Positions 24,049 through 33,151 are shown, numbered from the stretch's first letter. The stretch: DNA of 64,000 bases from Chloroflexota bacterium (GCA_022824865.1 JAJDZD010000025.1:1-64000), one strand, 5' to 3'. A program made the numbers and translations. The notes: generated by a model from the sequence alone, not told the origin.

Positions 24049-26352
24049 ATGACCGCCGACCCCGAGCCGGCGCTGGCGCGCGAAGCGCGACGCTTGCTGG
24101 AGGCCGAGGCGGCGGCCGGGTTCGACGACTCTTCGACGCCCGGTGGGCTGTCGCGCTGGCTTGTGGCTCAGGGTCAGGATGCGGGTTCACTTGCCCGCTT
24201 GTCGCAGTACTCCCGGCTACGTCCGCGCACACGCAAGGATCTGGCGAGTACGGTGCTCTCAGAACTGGGTGCGCACGGGGCGACGCCCAGAGTCGGCCGG
24301 AATGCTGACGCCCCGGTCACCGTGCTGCCGGGGATAGGCTCGACGGCCGAGAAGCGGCTGGCCGCGTTGGGCATCCAGACGATCGGGGACCTACTTCACC
24401 ACCGGCCGCGTCGCTACATCGACCACTCGTCCGTGGTACCCATTGCCGAGGCGGAGCCCGGGCGCGAAGTCACCGTGATTGGCGACGTGGTTGAGATCAG
24501 GGCCCGCCCAGCGAGGTCGGGGCGTGTGCGCGTGGTCGAGGCGGCCATTGCCGACGAGACGGGGCAGATTCTGGCCGTCTGGTTCAACCAGGTTTACCTG
24601 GCCAAGACCCTGCGTGGCCGTCGCAACGTAGCGTTCGCAGGCCGCGTGGAATCAGCCGCGTACGACCGCCAGTTGACTAGCCCTGAGTACGAGCTTGACG
24701 TGCACCGCATGGTGCATGCCGGACGGCTCGTGCCGGTCTATCCGCTTACGCGCGGGCTCTCGCAGCGGCAACTGCGCCGCTGGATGTCGCTGGCGGTTGA
24801 CGACTACGCCGCGGCGATTCCCGAAACACTGAGCGTGCAACAGCGGCAAGCGCAGGCGTTGCCGGGCGTTGCCATGGCCATCCGGCATCTCCACTTCCCG
24901 GTGGATGCCGCCTCAGCCGAGGCCGCCGCGCGGCGCTTTGCCTTTGCGGAGCTTCTGGTCTATCAACTCGCCATCCTGCGCCGCCGTCGGACCTGGCGCG
25001 AGAGCCAGCCCGGCCGCCCGGTGCAAATCCACCGGGACGCGCTGGCGGCCTTCGGCGGACAACTGCCGTTCAGGCTGACGGACGGACAACGCGTGGCCGT
25101 GGCCGAGGTGCTGAACGACTTGCGGCGCGACCGGCCCATGAGCCGGCTGCTGCAAGGCGACGTCGGTTCCGGCAAGACCGTCGTGGCCGCTGGCGCGCTG
25201 CACGCCATCGTCGGCGACGGCTGGCAGGGCGCCATCATGGCCCCCACCGAAGTGCTGGCCGAACAGCACGCCGCCACTCTGCGCGAACTCCTGACGCCGC
25301 TGGGCGTCCGCGTGGAACTGGTCACCGGCAGCGTTCCGGCTGGCGAGAAACGGCGCATCTGGCGCGACGTGGAGCGCGGCGGCGTGCACGTGGTGGTGGG
25401 CACCCAGGCCATCATCCAGCGCAGCGCCAGGTTCGCGCGCCTGAACCTGGCGGTCGTGGACGAACAGCACCGGTTCGGGGTGCAGCAACGCGGCGAAATT
25501 CGCTCAAAGGGCTACAACCCCCACCTGCTGGCCATGTCGGCCACGCCCATCCCGCGCACGCTGGCGCTGACGGTCTACGGAGATCTGGACGTCAGCGTCC
25601 TGCGCGAGCTGCCCAAGGGGCGTCGACCGGTCAAGACGTCGTTCATCCCCAACCACAAACGCGGCGACGCCTACGCGTTCATTCGGCGCGAGGTGGCAGT
25701 TGGCCATCAGGCCTTTGTCGTGTTTCCGATCATCGAGGAATCGGAGAGCCTTAACGCCCGCGCCGCGACCGAGGAGCACAAACGGCTCACGCGCGGCACA
25801 TTCGCCGACCTGGCCGACGACGTGGGACTGTTACACGGTCGCATGAGCGCCGCGTCCAAGGAGCGCGTAATGCGCGCCTTCCGTGACGGTGAGATCAAGA
25901 TCCTGGTCAGCACCGCGGTGATCGAGGTGGGCATCGACGTCCCAAACGCATCGATAATCCTGATCGAAGGCGCCGAGCGCTTTGGGCTAGCGCAGTTGCA
26001 TCAGTTGCGTGGACGCGTTGGTCGCGGCGGCCAGGACTCGCACTGCCTGCTGATGAGCGAGACGACCGACCCCAGGGAAAACGCCCGGCTGCGCACGCTC
26101 CAGACGGTGCGCGACGGCTTTGCCCTGGCGGAGCGAGATCTGGAGTTGCGCGGGCCTGGCGATGTCATTGGGACGCGGCAGAGCGGGGCGCTGGGATTCC
26201 GCTTTGCGTCGGTCACCGATCTCCCGACGATCCAGTCGGCGCGCGTCGACGCCGAAGCCATGATTCGCGCGGACCCCGAACTGACCCGGCCCGAACAGGC
26301 CGGACTGGCCGCCGCCGTGGCGCGCTTGCTGCAACGCAACGAATGGAATTGA
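24049..26352 (+). CDS. recG: ATP-dependent DNA helicase RecG
   Basis: Remodels stalled forks and branch-migrates Holliday junctions. The 767 residues hold an N-terminal extension, the wedge OB domain (LPGIGSTAEKRLAALGI, then the RPRRYIDHS block) and the SF2 helicase. The helicase has Walker A GDVGSGKT (about 370-377), APTEVLAEQHA, the DEQH box VVDEQHRFGVQQR (about 469-481), SATPIPRTLALTVYGD and QLRGRVGRG. In contrast to priA here, all ATPase motifs are intact. It lies 15 bases after fakA and 7 bases before rsmD. Confidence 0.97.
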   Translation: MTADPEPALAREARRLLEAEAAAGFDDSSTPGGLSRWLVAQGQDAGSLARLSQYSRLRPRTRKDLASTVLSELGAHGATPRVGRNADAPVTVLPGIGSTAEKRLAALGIQTIGDLLHHRPRRYIDHSSVVPIAEAEPGREVTVIGDVVEIRARPARSGRVRVVEAAIADETGQILAVWFNQVYLAKTLRGRRNVAFAGRVESAAYDRQLTSPEYELDVHRMVHAGRLVPVYPLTRGLSQRQLRRWMSLAVDDYAAAIPETLSVQQRQAQALPGVAMAIRHLHFPVDAASAEAAARRFAFAELLVYQLAILRRRRTWRESQPGRPVQIHRDALAAFGGQLPFRLTDGQRVAVAEVLNDLRRDRPMSRLLQGDVGSGKTVVAAGALHAIVGDGWQGAIMAPTEVLAEQHAATLRELLTPLGVRVELVTGSVPAGEKRRIWRDVERGGVHVVVGTQAIIQRSARFARLNLAVVDEQHRFGVQQRGEIRSKGYNPHLLAMSATPIPRTLALTVYGDLDVSVLRELPKGRRPVKTSFIPNHKRGDAYAFIRREVAVGHQAFVVFPIIEESESLNARAATEEHKRLTRGTFADLADDVGLLHGRMSAASKERVMRAFRDGEIKILVSTAVIEVGIDVPNASIILIEGAERFGLAQLHQLRGRVGRGGQDSHCLLMSETTDPRENARLRTLQTVRDGFALAERDLELRGPGDVIGTRQSGALGFRFASVTDLPTIQSARVDAEAMIRADPELTRPEQAGLAAAVARLLQRNEWN

Positions 26353-26359
26353 GGACGAC

Positions 26360-26956
26360 GTGGCGGCCCGCGGCCGTGGGCTGACGATTACCGCCGGCGT
26401 CCATCGGGGGCGTCGGTTGCGTGTCCCGCCCGGCATTCGCCCCACCACGGACCGGGTCAGGGCGGCTATCTTCGACGCATTACAGGGTCCGCCGCCCGAG
26501 CGTGTGCTGGATCTCTACGCCGGGTCCGGCGCGTTTGGCATCGAGGCCTTGAGTCGCGGCGCCGACCATGTTTGCTTCATCGAGCGCAGCCGCCGCGCCG
26601 CCACCGCAATCAGGCAGAACCTGGACCTCCTGGGTGTCCGCGAATGTGGCGAGGTTGTGGTCGCTGATGCGCGGCGGGTAGCACGGGCTCCCGGAGCGCC
26701 GTTCGGACTGGTCTTTGCCGACCCCCCCTACGCCGACGATCCGTGGGTGGCGCTGTTCGACGCCCTGGAAACGCCGGGTGTGCTGACGCCAGACGCCCTG
26801 GTTGTGACCGAGACCGGCAGCCGCGCCGGTCCGCCACTGGCGCCGTATGGATGGCGTTGCCTGAAGGAGCGCCGTCACGGCGACACGACGTTTGCGATCT
26901 TCGTCCGAGAGGCGTTCCTGAACGAGGAGCCTCGATCAGGGGAGCCGTCGCTATAA
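26360..26956 (+). CDS. rsmD: 16S rRNA (guanine966-N2)-methyltransferase
   Basis: SAM-dependent methyltransferase for G966 of 16S rRNA. The 198 residues show GVHRGRRLRVPPGIRPTTDRVR (about 13-34), the SAM motif VLDLYAGSGAFGIEALSRGA (about 49-68) and the catalytic DPPY in FADPPYADD (about 120-128). It starts with GTG. It precedes coaD, the standard rsmD-coaD pair; the stop codon overlaps a TATAAT that may serve coaD. Confidence 0.94.
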   Translation: MAARGRGLTITAGVHRGRRLRVPPGIRPTTDRVRAAIFDALQGPPPERVLDLYAGSGAFGIEALSRGADHVCFIERSRRAATAIRQNLDLLGVRECGEVVVADARRVARAPGAPFGLVFADPPYADDPWVALFDALETPGVLTPDALVVTETGSRAGPPLAPYGWRCLKERRHGDTTFAIFVREAFLNEEPRSGEPSL

Positions 26957-26957
26957 T
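26952..26957 (+). promoter_or_regulatory. Consensus -10 (TATAAT) at the rsmD stop, before coaD
   Basis: A perfect TATAAT overlaps the rsmD TAA stop and lies 27 bases before the coaD GTG. No convincing -35 hexamer is seen 16-18 bases upstream, so this is at most a partial internal promoter. Confidence 0.35.
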
Positions 26958-26984
26958 GCGCGGGGTGTGTTGGAAGGACAGGCC

Positions 26985-27476
26985 GTGCGCGCGCTGTTTC
27001 CCGCGACCTTCGACCCGGTCACCAACGGTCACATGGACATCCTGAGCCGGACGGCCGGTGTTTTTGACACGGTTGTGGCCGGTGTGTTCGAAAACGAACG
27101 CGGCGACACGCTGTTCACGGCGGACGAGCGTCTGGCCCTGCTGAAAACCGCCGTGGCGCACCTGCCGAACGTTGAGGCGCGCATTTACTCCGGGCTGACC
27201 GTAGACTTTGCCCGAAAGACTGGGGCCAGTGTGCTGGTTCGAGGTCTGCGCGCCGTGTCAGACTTCGAGTATGAATTCGCGCTCTCAGCCATGAATCGAC
27301 GCCTGCATCCGGATATCGACACGATGTTTTTTCTCTCGGCGCCCGAGCACGCGTTTGTCAGTTCATCGCTCATTCGTGAGATCGGGGCGCTCGGCCGTTC
27401 GGTCGCGCCGTTCGTCCCGCCAAACGTCGCGGTCGCCGTCGGCGAGAAATTCGCCGTACCCCAAGGGCGGAGGTAG
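26985..27476 (+). CDS. coaD: Phosphopantetheine adenylyltransferase
   Basis: Makes dephospho-CoA from 4-phosphopantetheine and ATP. GTG 26985 is chosen over the ORF-track GTG 26967 because GGAAGGA ends 6 bases upstream and family homology (RALFPATFDPVTNGHMDIL) begins there, giving 163 residues. Nucleotidyltransferase motifs are TNGH (about 14-17) and the C-terminal substrate block FVSSSLIREIG (about 124-134, SSxxR). LVRGLRAVSDFEYEF is also typical. Confidence 0.96.
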   Translation: MRALFPATFDPVTNGHMDILSRTAGVFDTVVAGVFENERGDTLFTADERLALLKTAVAHLPNVEARIYSGLTVDFARKTGASVLVRGLRAVSDFEYEFALSAMNRRLHPDIDTMFFLSAPEHAFVSSSLIREIGALGRSVAPFVPPNVAVAVGEKFAVPQGRR

Positions 27477-27482
27477 TTCGCC

Positions 27483-27962
27483 ATCGACCTCATAAACCTG
27501 ATTGAACGACTGGAAACGTTGCTGCGTCATGCCCAGCGCGTGCCGTTGACCCACAAGGTCATGGTCGACGAGCGCGCCCTGCTGACGGTCGTGGATGAGA
27601 TGCGAATACGCATTCCCGAAGAGATTCGCGAAGCGCGTCGAGTTATGCGCCAGCGTGACCAGATCCCGCAAGCGGCCCAGATGGAAGCCGAGAGTATCGT
27701 CCAGGAGGCGCGTGAGCAGGCCGAGCAGATGATTCGCGACGAAGAGATCGTGAAGGCGGCCGAGGCGCACGCCCTGCAATTGATCCAGGAAGCGGAGGAG
27801 CGCATGGACGCCTCCCGCGAGGAAATGGACCTCTATGCGCTGAGCATGCTGCGTGACCTGGAGAGCCGGTTGGAGTCCCACCTCACCAGCATCCGCCGCG
27901 GAGTGGCCGCGCTGGATCAGAGCGACACTGAACCCGTCGAGTTCGACGAAGAACCTGTCTAA
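27483..27962 (+). CDS. Coiled-coil ATP-synthase-b-like hypothetical protein, probable ATC start
   Basis: Unknown function. The long helical, charged region (about residues 30-140; EEIREARRVMRQRDQI, EAESIVQEAREQAEQMIRD) predicts a coiled coil and resembles proteins often mislabelled ATP synthase subunit b. No membrane segment is seen. The ORF track starts at TTG 27519, but the frame continues upstream as DLINLIERLETLL, an amphipathic start typical of such proteins. No ATG, GTG or TTG exists between the coaD stop and 27519. ATC 27483 lies 9 bases after GGAGG (27469-27473), which I take as the start, giving 159 residues. Position between coaD and DUF177-rpmF is recurrent in Chloroflexota, as I recall. 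Confidence 0.75.
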   Translation: MDLINLIERLETLLRHAQRVPLTHKVMVDERALLTVVDEMRIRIPEEIREARRVMRQRDQIPQAAQMEAESIVQEAREQAEQMIRDEEIVKAAEAHALQLIQEAEERMDASREEMDLYALSMLRDLESRLESHLTSIRRGVAALDQSDTEPVEFDEEPV

Positions 27963-28003
27963 GCCGAGTTGAACCGCTTGCGGGCCTGACCTGAAGGTCA
28001 CCT

Positions 28004-28525
28004 GTGGCCGATTACATCTTCAACGTCGCGCGCGTGCTCGCGCAGACCTCCGGGCCGAGCCGCGTGGTCGACGTGGTCGCTCCGGCATCCGTGTTGGACG
28101 TTCCGGAGCTCAGCGGGCCGGTGCGGGGCACGGCCCGGTTCACCCGGCTGTCCGACGCCGTCCTCGTCACCGGAGAGATGCAAGCTCCGGCGCGCCTGCC
28201 CTGCGCTCGCTGTACCGACGATGTGGACGTCAAGGTCGAGTTTGCGCTGGACGACCAGTTCGTGCCTCGTGTCGATCCGGTGCGGGGCGGTGTGATCGAT
28301 CCGGGTGACCGCTGGCATCTGGATCCGGGCCACAACCTCGATCTCTCCCAGGTGCTGGCCGAGGGCGCGATCAGCGCGCTGCCACCGCGCGTCATCTGTG
28401 CCGGGCCATGCGAAGCACCCTGGGATGGTCCGGCAATGAGTGAGCCGGCGATGGATCCGCGCCTGGCGCCGCTGGAACGCCTGCGCCGCCAAATGCTCCA
28501 CAAAGACTACGATTCTCATGGATAA
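28004..28525 (+). CDS. DUF177 (YceD) family protein
   Basis: A 173-residue DUF177/YceD protein, a family that nearly always precedes rpmF and is linked with 23S rRNA accumulation. It has the paired-Cys pattern PCARC (about 66-70) and CAGPC (about 130-134), which may bind zinc, and the conserved DLSQVLAEGAISALP-like stretch (about 112-126). It starts with GTG, with GAAGGT 5 bases upstream. It is separated from rpmF by 9 bases. Confidence 0.9.
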   Translation: MADYIFNVARVLAQTSGPSRVVDVVAPASVLDVPELSGPVRGTARFTRLSDAVLVTGEMQAPARLPCARCTDDVDVKVEFALDDQFVPRVDPVRGGVIDPGDRWHLDPGHNLDLSQVLAEGAISALPPRVICAGPCEAPWDGPAMSEPAMDPRLAPLERLRRQMLHKDYDSHG

Positions 28526-28534
28526 TGGCGGGTT

Positions 28535-28735
28535 ATGACTCCTCTGCCCAAACGTCGGCTCACCCGTTCGCGCTCGCGCGCTCGCCGCCATTCGGCTCGC
28601 GCGCGCCGACCGAACCTTGGGCGCTGTCCGACCTGTCATCGGTTGGTGGTCAGTCACCAGGTGTGTCCCCTGTGCGGGAACTACCGTGGCAATCTGGTCA
28701 TCGAGCCTTCCGAACAAGCCGTCAAGTACCGCTAG
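28535..28735 (+). CDS. rpmF: Large ribosomal subunit protein bL32
   Basis: The 66-residue L32 has a basic N-terminus (LPKRRLTRSRSRARRHSARA) and two zinc-ligand pairs, CPTC and CPLC. The YRGNLVIE tail follows. It stands between DUF177 and fabD, linking ribosome and fatty acid synthesis genes in one transcription unit, as in many bacteria. Confidence 0.95.
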   Translation: MTPLPKRRLTRSRSRARRHSARARRPNLGRCPTCHRLVVSHQVCPLCGNYRGNLVIEPSEQAVKYR

Positions 28736-28759
28736 CCGGGAGATCCGGTACAACCCACC

Positions 28760-29758
28760 ATGGCGCCTGAACAGGCCCGGGCCGCGTTTGTCTTTCCGGG
28801 CCAGGGTTCCCAGGCGCCGGGGATGGGTCGGGACTTGCGTGAATCCTCGGCCGCCGCCCGTGACGTCTGGCAGGCGGCCGATGCCAGCTATGGCGCATCG
28901 CTCAGCGAACTGACCGATGCGGCCAGTCCGGAAGTTATCCAGCCGACCGACGTTCAGCAACCGGCCATTGTCGCCGCATCCGTCGCCGCCTTCGCGGCCT
29001 TCAACGAGGTGCTTGGCGTCACCGGCGCTGCGGTAACGGCCAACGGCTATCCCGTGGACGTCGTCGCCCTTGCCGGCCACAGCGTTGGCCTGGTGTCTGC
29101 CGTCGTGGCCGCCGGCTGCACCGCAGTTGGCGAGGCCGTGGCTCTGGTTCGCGACCGTGGCCGCTTCATGGCCGCGGCGGCCTTCGAAAAGCCCGGCCGT
29201 ATGGCGGCTGTGCTAGGTCTTGACGCGGCCTCTGTCGAAGACGTGGTCTCCACAATCGGCGCGGAGATTCCTGGCAGCTATCTCGCCGTGGCCAACGTCA
29301 ACGCACCCGGTCAGGTGGTGGTTGCCGGCGATCTGGCCGCCATTGATCGTATCGTGAACGAAGGCCGCAAGGCCGGGGCGCGCCGCGTGATTCCGCTCAA
29401 CGTCAGCGGCGCCTTCCACTCCGTGGCGATGCTGCCGGCCCAAGCACAAATGCGCGAACGCCTGCTGGCCGTCGGAATCGATCCCCCGGCGGCGCCCGTG
29501 GTCAGTAACATCGACGCCACCCGACTCACGGACCCGTCGGCTATTCGGGCCGAGCTGGCGAATCATATCGCGGCTCCGGTCCGCTGGCTGGACGGCATCC
29601 GGGCAATCGAGGCGCTGGACGTGCGGCACATCGTGGAGTTTGGACACGGTTCGGTCCTTACCGGCATGCTGCGGCGCACCGTGAAAGGCATTTCCTTGCA
29701 TAACGTGAGCGACATGGACTCGGCCCACGCGGTGGCCGCTGCGCTGACCAATGGGTAG
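28760..29758 (+). CDS. fabD: Malonyl-CoA:ACP transacylase
   Basis: Loads malonyl groups onto acyl carrier protein. The 332 residues contain VFPGQGSQAPGMGRDL (about 11-26), the nucleophile-elbow GHSVG (about 107-111, usually GHSLG), the substrate Arg region LVRDRGRFMAAAAF and the catalytic His in VSGAFHSVAML (about 215-225). No ACP or FabH/FabF genes lie nearby. The end overlaps fabG by 8 bases. Confidence 0.94.
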   Translation: MAPEQARAAFVFPGQGSQAPGMGRDLRESSAAARDVWQAADASYGASLSELTDAASPEVIQPTDVQQPAIVAASVAAFAAFNEVLGVTGAAVTANGYPVDVVALAGHSVGLVSAVVAAGCTAVGEAVALVRDRGRFMAAAAFEKPGRMAAVLGLDAASVEDVVSTIGAEIPGSYLAVANVNAPGQVVVAGDLAAIDRIVNEGRKAGARRVIPLNVSGAFHSVAMLPAQAQMRERLLAVGIDPPAAPVVSNIDATRLTDPSAIRAELANHIAAPVRWLDGIRAIEALDVRHIVEFGHGSVLTGMLRRTVKGISLHNVSDMDSAHAVAAALTNG

Positions 29759-30509
29759 CGACGGGCGCCTGACCGGGGCGCGCACGCTCGTCACCGGCGC
29801 TTCCGGCGCGCTTGGCCGCGCCTTTGCGCGCCGGCTGGCGGCCGAAGGCGCCGACCTGGTCCTGCACTACAACTCGAACGCGAAGCAGGCCGACGAACTC
29901 GCCTCGGAGATCCGCTCCAACGGTGGAAGCGCGGTCGTCATCGGCGCCGATCTGTCCACGGTCGAAGGTGCCGAGCTGATCGTCGACCAGGCCCGGGAAG
30001 CCCTCGGCGGTCTGGACGTCCTGGTGAACAACGCCGGCACCACCCGCGACAACCTGCTGATGCGTATGTCCGACGAGCAGTGGGACACCGTCATGAACAC
30101 CAACCTGCGCTCGGCCTTCGTCTGCTCGCGCCGCGCGGTCCGCGGCATGATCCGCCAGCGCAGCGGTCGCATCATCAACATCGCCTCGGTCGTCGGTCTC
30201 CGAGGCAATGCCGGGCAGGCCAACTATGCCGCCGCCAAGGCCGGCCTCATTGGCTTTACCCGCGCCCTGGCCCAGGAAGTCGGCAGCCGCGGCATCACCG
30301 TGAACGCCGTTGCCCCCGGCTTCGTCATTTCGCCGCTCACCGACGTCATTCCCGACAAACTGCGCGAGCAAGCGCTGGGCGCGATTCCCCTGGGTCGCTT
30401 CGCCGACCCGGACGACATTGCGGGAGCCGTAGCCTTCCTCGCATCTGACGACGGCGCCTATGTCACCGGTCACGTGCTGACGGTCGACGGCGGCCTCGCC
30501 ATGGGCTGA
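29751..30509 (+). CDS. fabG: 3-oxoacyl-[ACP] reductase
   Basis: NADPH-dependent reduction of 3-oxoacyl-ACP. The 252-residue SDR shows the cofactor loop VTGASGALGRAFARRLA (about 12-28), NNAGTTRDNLLMRM (about 90-103) and the catalytic Ser-Tyr-Lys set (IASVVGLRG, then NYAAAKAGLIG, about 141-165). The C-terminal VTGHVLTVDGGLAMG is typical of FabG. It overlaps fabD and is followed by accC after 3 bases. Confidence 0.94.
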   Translation: MGSDGRLTGARTLVTGASGALGRAFARRLAAEGADLVLHYNSNAKQADELASEIRSNGGSAVVIGADLSTVEGAELIVDQAREALGGLDVLVNNAGTTRDNLLMRMSDEQWDTVMNTNLRSAFVCSRRAVRGMIRQRSGRIINIASVVGLRGNAGQANYAAAKAGLIGFTRALAQEVGSRGITVNAVAPGFVISPLTDVIPDKLREQALGAIPLGRFADPDDIAGAVAFLASDDGAYVTGHVLTVDGGLAMG

Positions 30510-30512
30510 CCC

Positions 30513-31871
30513 TTGTTCGAAAAGGTGCTCGTCGCCAACCGGGGCGAGATGGCGGTCCGGATCATCCGCGCCTGCCGCGACATGGGCGTGCGTACCGTAG
30601 CTATCTATTCCGAAGCCGATGCAGAAGGTCTCCCCGTCCAATTGGCGGATGAGGCGGTTTGCATCGGGCCGGCCGCCGTCGCGGCCAGTTACCTCAACGT
30701 CCCCCACATTATTGCGGCCGGCCTCAACACTGGCTGCGACGCCGTGCATCCCGGCGCGGGCTTCCTGGCTGAAAACGCCTACTTCGCCGAAGCCTGCGAG
30801 CGTTACCGCATCACCTTCATCGGCCCCACGCCCGACAACATGCGCATGATGGGCGAGAAGACTCGCGCCCGGGAAGCCGCCCTGGCGGCCGGCCTGCCGG
30901 TCATCCCCGGCTCCGACGGTCCGGTGGCCGACGTCAACGAGGCCAAAACGATCGCCCGCGAGATCGGTTTCCCCGTCATGCTCAAGGCAGCCGGCGGCGG
31001 TGGTGGGCGCGGCATCCGTCGGGTTAGCGATGTCGACGACCTCGTCACGCTCTTCCCGCTGGCACAGGCCGAAGCCCGCAGCTCCTTTGGCAACGCCGAC
31101 CTTTACGTCGAAAAGCAGATCGAGCGCTCGCGTCACGTCGAAGTCCAGGTGCTGGGCGATGGTTCCACCGTGCTGCACCTCGGCCACCGCGAGTGCTCCA
31201 TCCAACGCCGCTTCCAAAAACTGATCGAGGAAGCTCCTGCCCCCAGCCTCGGCGGCCGCCAGGGCGACCGCGTGGCACGGGCCGCCGTTCGGCTTGCCGA
31301 GTCCATCGACTACCGTGGCGCCGGTACGGTCGAGTTCCTGCTCGACGATCAAAACCGCTTCTACTTCATCGAGACCAACACCCGCATCCAGGTCGAGCAT
31401 CCGGCCACCGAGGAAGTCACCGGCGTCGACATCGTCCGCGCGCAGCTCCGGATCGCTGCCGGCGAACCTACCGGCCTGCGCCAGCGCGACATCCGGCTCA
31501 CCGGTCACGCCATCGAGTACCGCCTGCTGGCCGAGGATCCCGAGCGTGACTTCCGGCCCGACGCCGGCACCGTCACCGACCTGCGACTCCCCGGCGGACC
31601 CGGCGTGCGCGTGGATACCCACCTCTATGCCGGCTGCGACGTCTCGCCCTTCTACGACTCCCTCCTGGCCAAGCTGATCGTCTACGGCGACACCCGTGAC
31701 GAAGCGATCAAACGTTCTCGCCGCGCACTGGCAGAAACGCGGATCGAGGGTCCCGCCACCAACCTCGATCTCCACCGCGCCGTCCTGCAAGACCAGCGCT
31801 TCGTCTCCGCCGAGTACGACCTGGGCTACGTCACGGGCACGCCCGTCCCGCTCGCGGAACCCGCCGGCTAA
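30513..31871 (+). CDS. accC: Acetyl-CoA carboxylase biotin carboxylase subunit
   Basis: Carboxylates biotin on BCCP with ATP and bicarbonate. The 452 residues span the full biotin-carboxylase module: FEKVLVANRGEMAVRIIRAC at the N-terminus, the ATP-grasp glycine-rich loop LKAAGGGGGRGIRRV (about 156-170), ECSIQRRFQK (about 228-237), the catalytic block FIETNTRIQVEHPATE (about 287-302) and the C-terminal domain. It starts at TTG. It is not fused to a BCCP or carboxyltransferase; accB is not adjacent. Length matches AccC and excludes pyruvate carboxylase. Confidence 0.93.
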   Translation: MFEKVLVANRGEMAVRIIRACRDMGVRTVAIYSEADAEGLPVQLADEAVCIGPAAVAASYLNVPHIIAAGLNTGCDAVHPGAGFLAENAYFAEACERYRITFIGPTPDNMRMMGEKTRAREAALAAGLPVIPGSDGPVADVNEAKTIAREIGFPVMLKAAGGGGGRGIRRVSDVDDLVTLFPLAQAEARSSFGNADLYVEKQIERSRHVEVQVLGDGSTVLHLGHRECSIQRRFQKLIEEAPAPSLGGRQGDRVARAAVRLAESIDYRGAGTVEFLLDDQNRFYFIETNTRIQVEHPATEEVTGVDIVRAQLRIAAGEPTGLRQRDIRLTGHAIEYRLLAEDPERDFRPDAGTVTDLRLPGGPGVRVDTHLYAGCDVSPFYDSLLAKLIVYGDTRDEAIKRSRRALAETRIEGPATNLDLHRAVLQDQRFVSAEYDLGYVTGTPVPLAEPAG

Positions 31872-31875
31872 GCCC

Positions 31876-32322
31876 ATGGCCGCGCGACGGCGACGGCGTG
31901 GCCGGCGGTTGGCGCGCGAAACAGCCATGCGACTGATCTACGAGGCCGATATGGCTCAGCGCCTGCCACTCGAGTTGCTCGACATTCGGGAACGCGAGCT
32001 ACGCCTTGATGACGACACGGCCGCCTACTCGCGGGTGCTTGTGGATGCCGTAAGCGCGAATCGCGACCGACTCGACGCTACCATCGGACGCCTCACCCCC
32101 GCCTGGCCCGTCGACCAAATGGCCCGCCTGGACGTCGCCATCATGCGCATCGCCCTGGCCGAAATTGACGCCGGCGACACGCCGGTGGCCGTCGCCATCA
32201 ACGAAGCGGTGGAGCTGGCCAAGCGCTATTGCGCCGAGGGCGCCGCCCCAATGATCAACGGGGCGTTAGGATCGTACGTACGAAAGGGCGCGGCGTCCGC
32301 CGTGCCTGATCACCAAGGCTGA
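31876..32322 (+). CDS. nusB: Transcription antitermination protein NusB
   Basis: RNA-binding factor in rRNA antitermination with NusE. The ORF track begins in accC. ATG 31876, 4 bases after the accC stop, gives 148 residues, the usual NusB size. The family blocks are ARETAMRLIYEADM (about 13-26), LDVAIMRIALAEI (about 83-95) and VAINEAVELAKRYC (about 103-116). The C-terminal FINGALG equivalent reads MINGALGSYVRKG. Confidence 0.93.
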   Translation: MAARRRRRGRRLARETAMRLIYEADMAQRLPLELLDIRERELRLDDDTAAYSRVLVDAVSANRDRLDATIGRLTPAWPVDQMARLDVAIMRIALAEIDAGDTPVAVAINEAVELAKRYCAEGAAPMINGALGSYVRKGAASAVPDHQG

Positions 32323-32326
32323 CTGA

Positions 32327-33151
32327 ATGGCTGAAGCCGACCAGGCCCTGACCGACCCGACGCAACCCCAGGAAGAACTCGGCGGCGTCATGTCGCTGCG
32401 CGAGCACCTGGATGAGCTACGCAAGCGGCTCACCGTTGCCATTCTGGCGATCATCCTCGCCAGCTTTGTGGTCTGGCCGTTCAAGGACTTCGTCTTCCAC
32501 TTCGTCCAGCTGCCGCTCCCCCGCGGCGCCGTCCTTCAGCAAATCGCGGTAACCGAGACGCTCTTCACCTTCGTCAAGATCTCATTCATCGTCGGCTTCG
32601 GCCTGGCCAGCCCCATCGTGGCCTACGAAGTCCTCGCCTTCGTCGCGCCCGGCCTCTATCCGCACGAGCGCCGCTGGCTCTTCATGAGCATTCCCGCCAT
32701 CGCGCTGGCCTTCCTGGCCGGCGTGGCCTTTGCCTGGTTCATCGTGCTGCGGTTCACGGTCGGCTTCCTGGCCGGTTTCGCGCCCGCCACCATCAGCACC
32801 GAATTCACCGTCGACGGCTGGGTTTCATTCGTCTTACGCATCCTGCTGGCCGTCGGCCTGGCCTTCGAAACGCCGTTTATCATCTTTGCCCTGGCCAAGA
32901 TCGGCATCGTCACCGCCGATAGCCTTGCCCAACAGCGCCGCTACGCCATCGTCGCCATCGCCGTCATCTCGGCCATCATCACGCCAACGCCCGACCCATT
33001 CACCCAGGCTTCGGTTGGAATTCCGCTCTACGCCCTCTATGAGGTCGGCGTCGTCCTGGCCCGCGTGGCGGCACCGGCTGACCGGCCCGACGACGAAACG
33101 GAACCGGAACCCGACCCCGACGACGACGGCTCGGTACCCACCACCGCCTAG
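32327..33151 (+). CDS. tatC: Sec-independent translocase subunit TatC
   Basis: Receptor for twin-arginine signal peptides. The 274 residues begin with the conserved cytoplasmic SLREHLDELRKRLTVAIL (about 21-38, Glu that contacts the twin Arg). About six membrane segments follow, with FVKISFIVGFGLASPIVAYE and GLAFETPFIIFALAKIG among them. It ends in an acidic tail. tatA is not in the window. A Tat-type lipoprotein signal occurs at 53.3-55.0 kb, so the pathway is used. Its end overlaps the convergent rluD-type gene by 4 bases. Confidence 0.95.
   Translation: MAEADQALTDPTQPQEELGGVMSLREHLDELRKRLTVAILAIILASFVVWPFKDFVFHFVQLPLPRGAVLQQIAVTETLFTFVKISFIVGFGLASPIVAYEVLAFVAPGLYPHERRWLFMSIPAIALAFLAGVAFAWFIVLRFTVGFLAGFAPATISTEFTVDGWVSFVLRILLAVGLAFETPFIIFALAKIGIVTADSLAQQRRYAIVAIAVISAIITPTPDPFTQASVGIPLYALYEVGVVLARVAAPADRPDDETEPEPDPDDDGSVPTTA

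Noticed and set aside
29658-31928. 756-residue minus-strand ORF opposite fabG and accC
   Set aside because: It is the antisense of two well-supported genes and shows no domain of its own.
32270-32283. TCGTACGTACGA palindrome
   Set aside because: It lies within nusB coding sequence and has no second copy or context suggesting a site.
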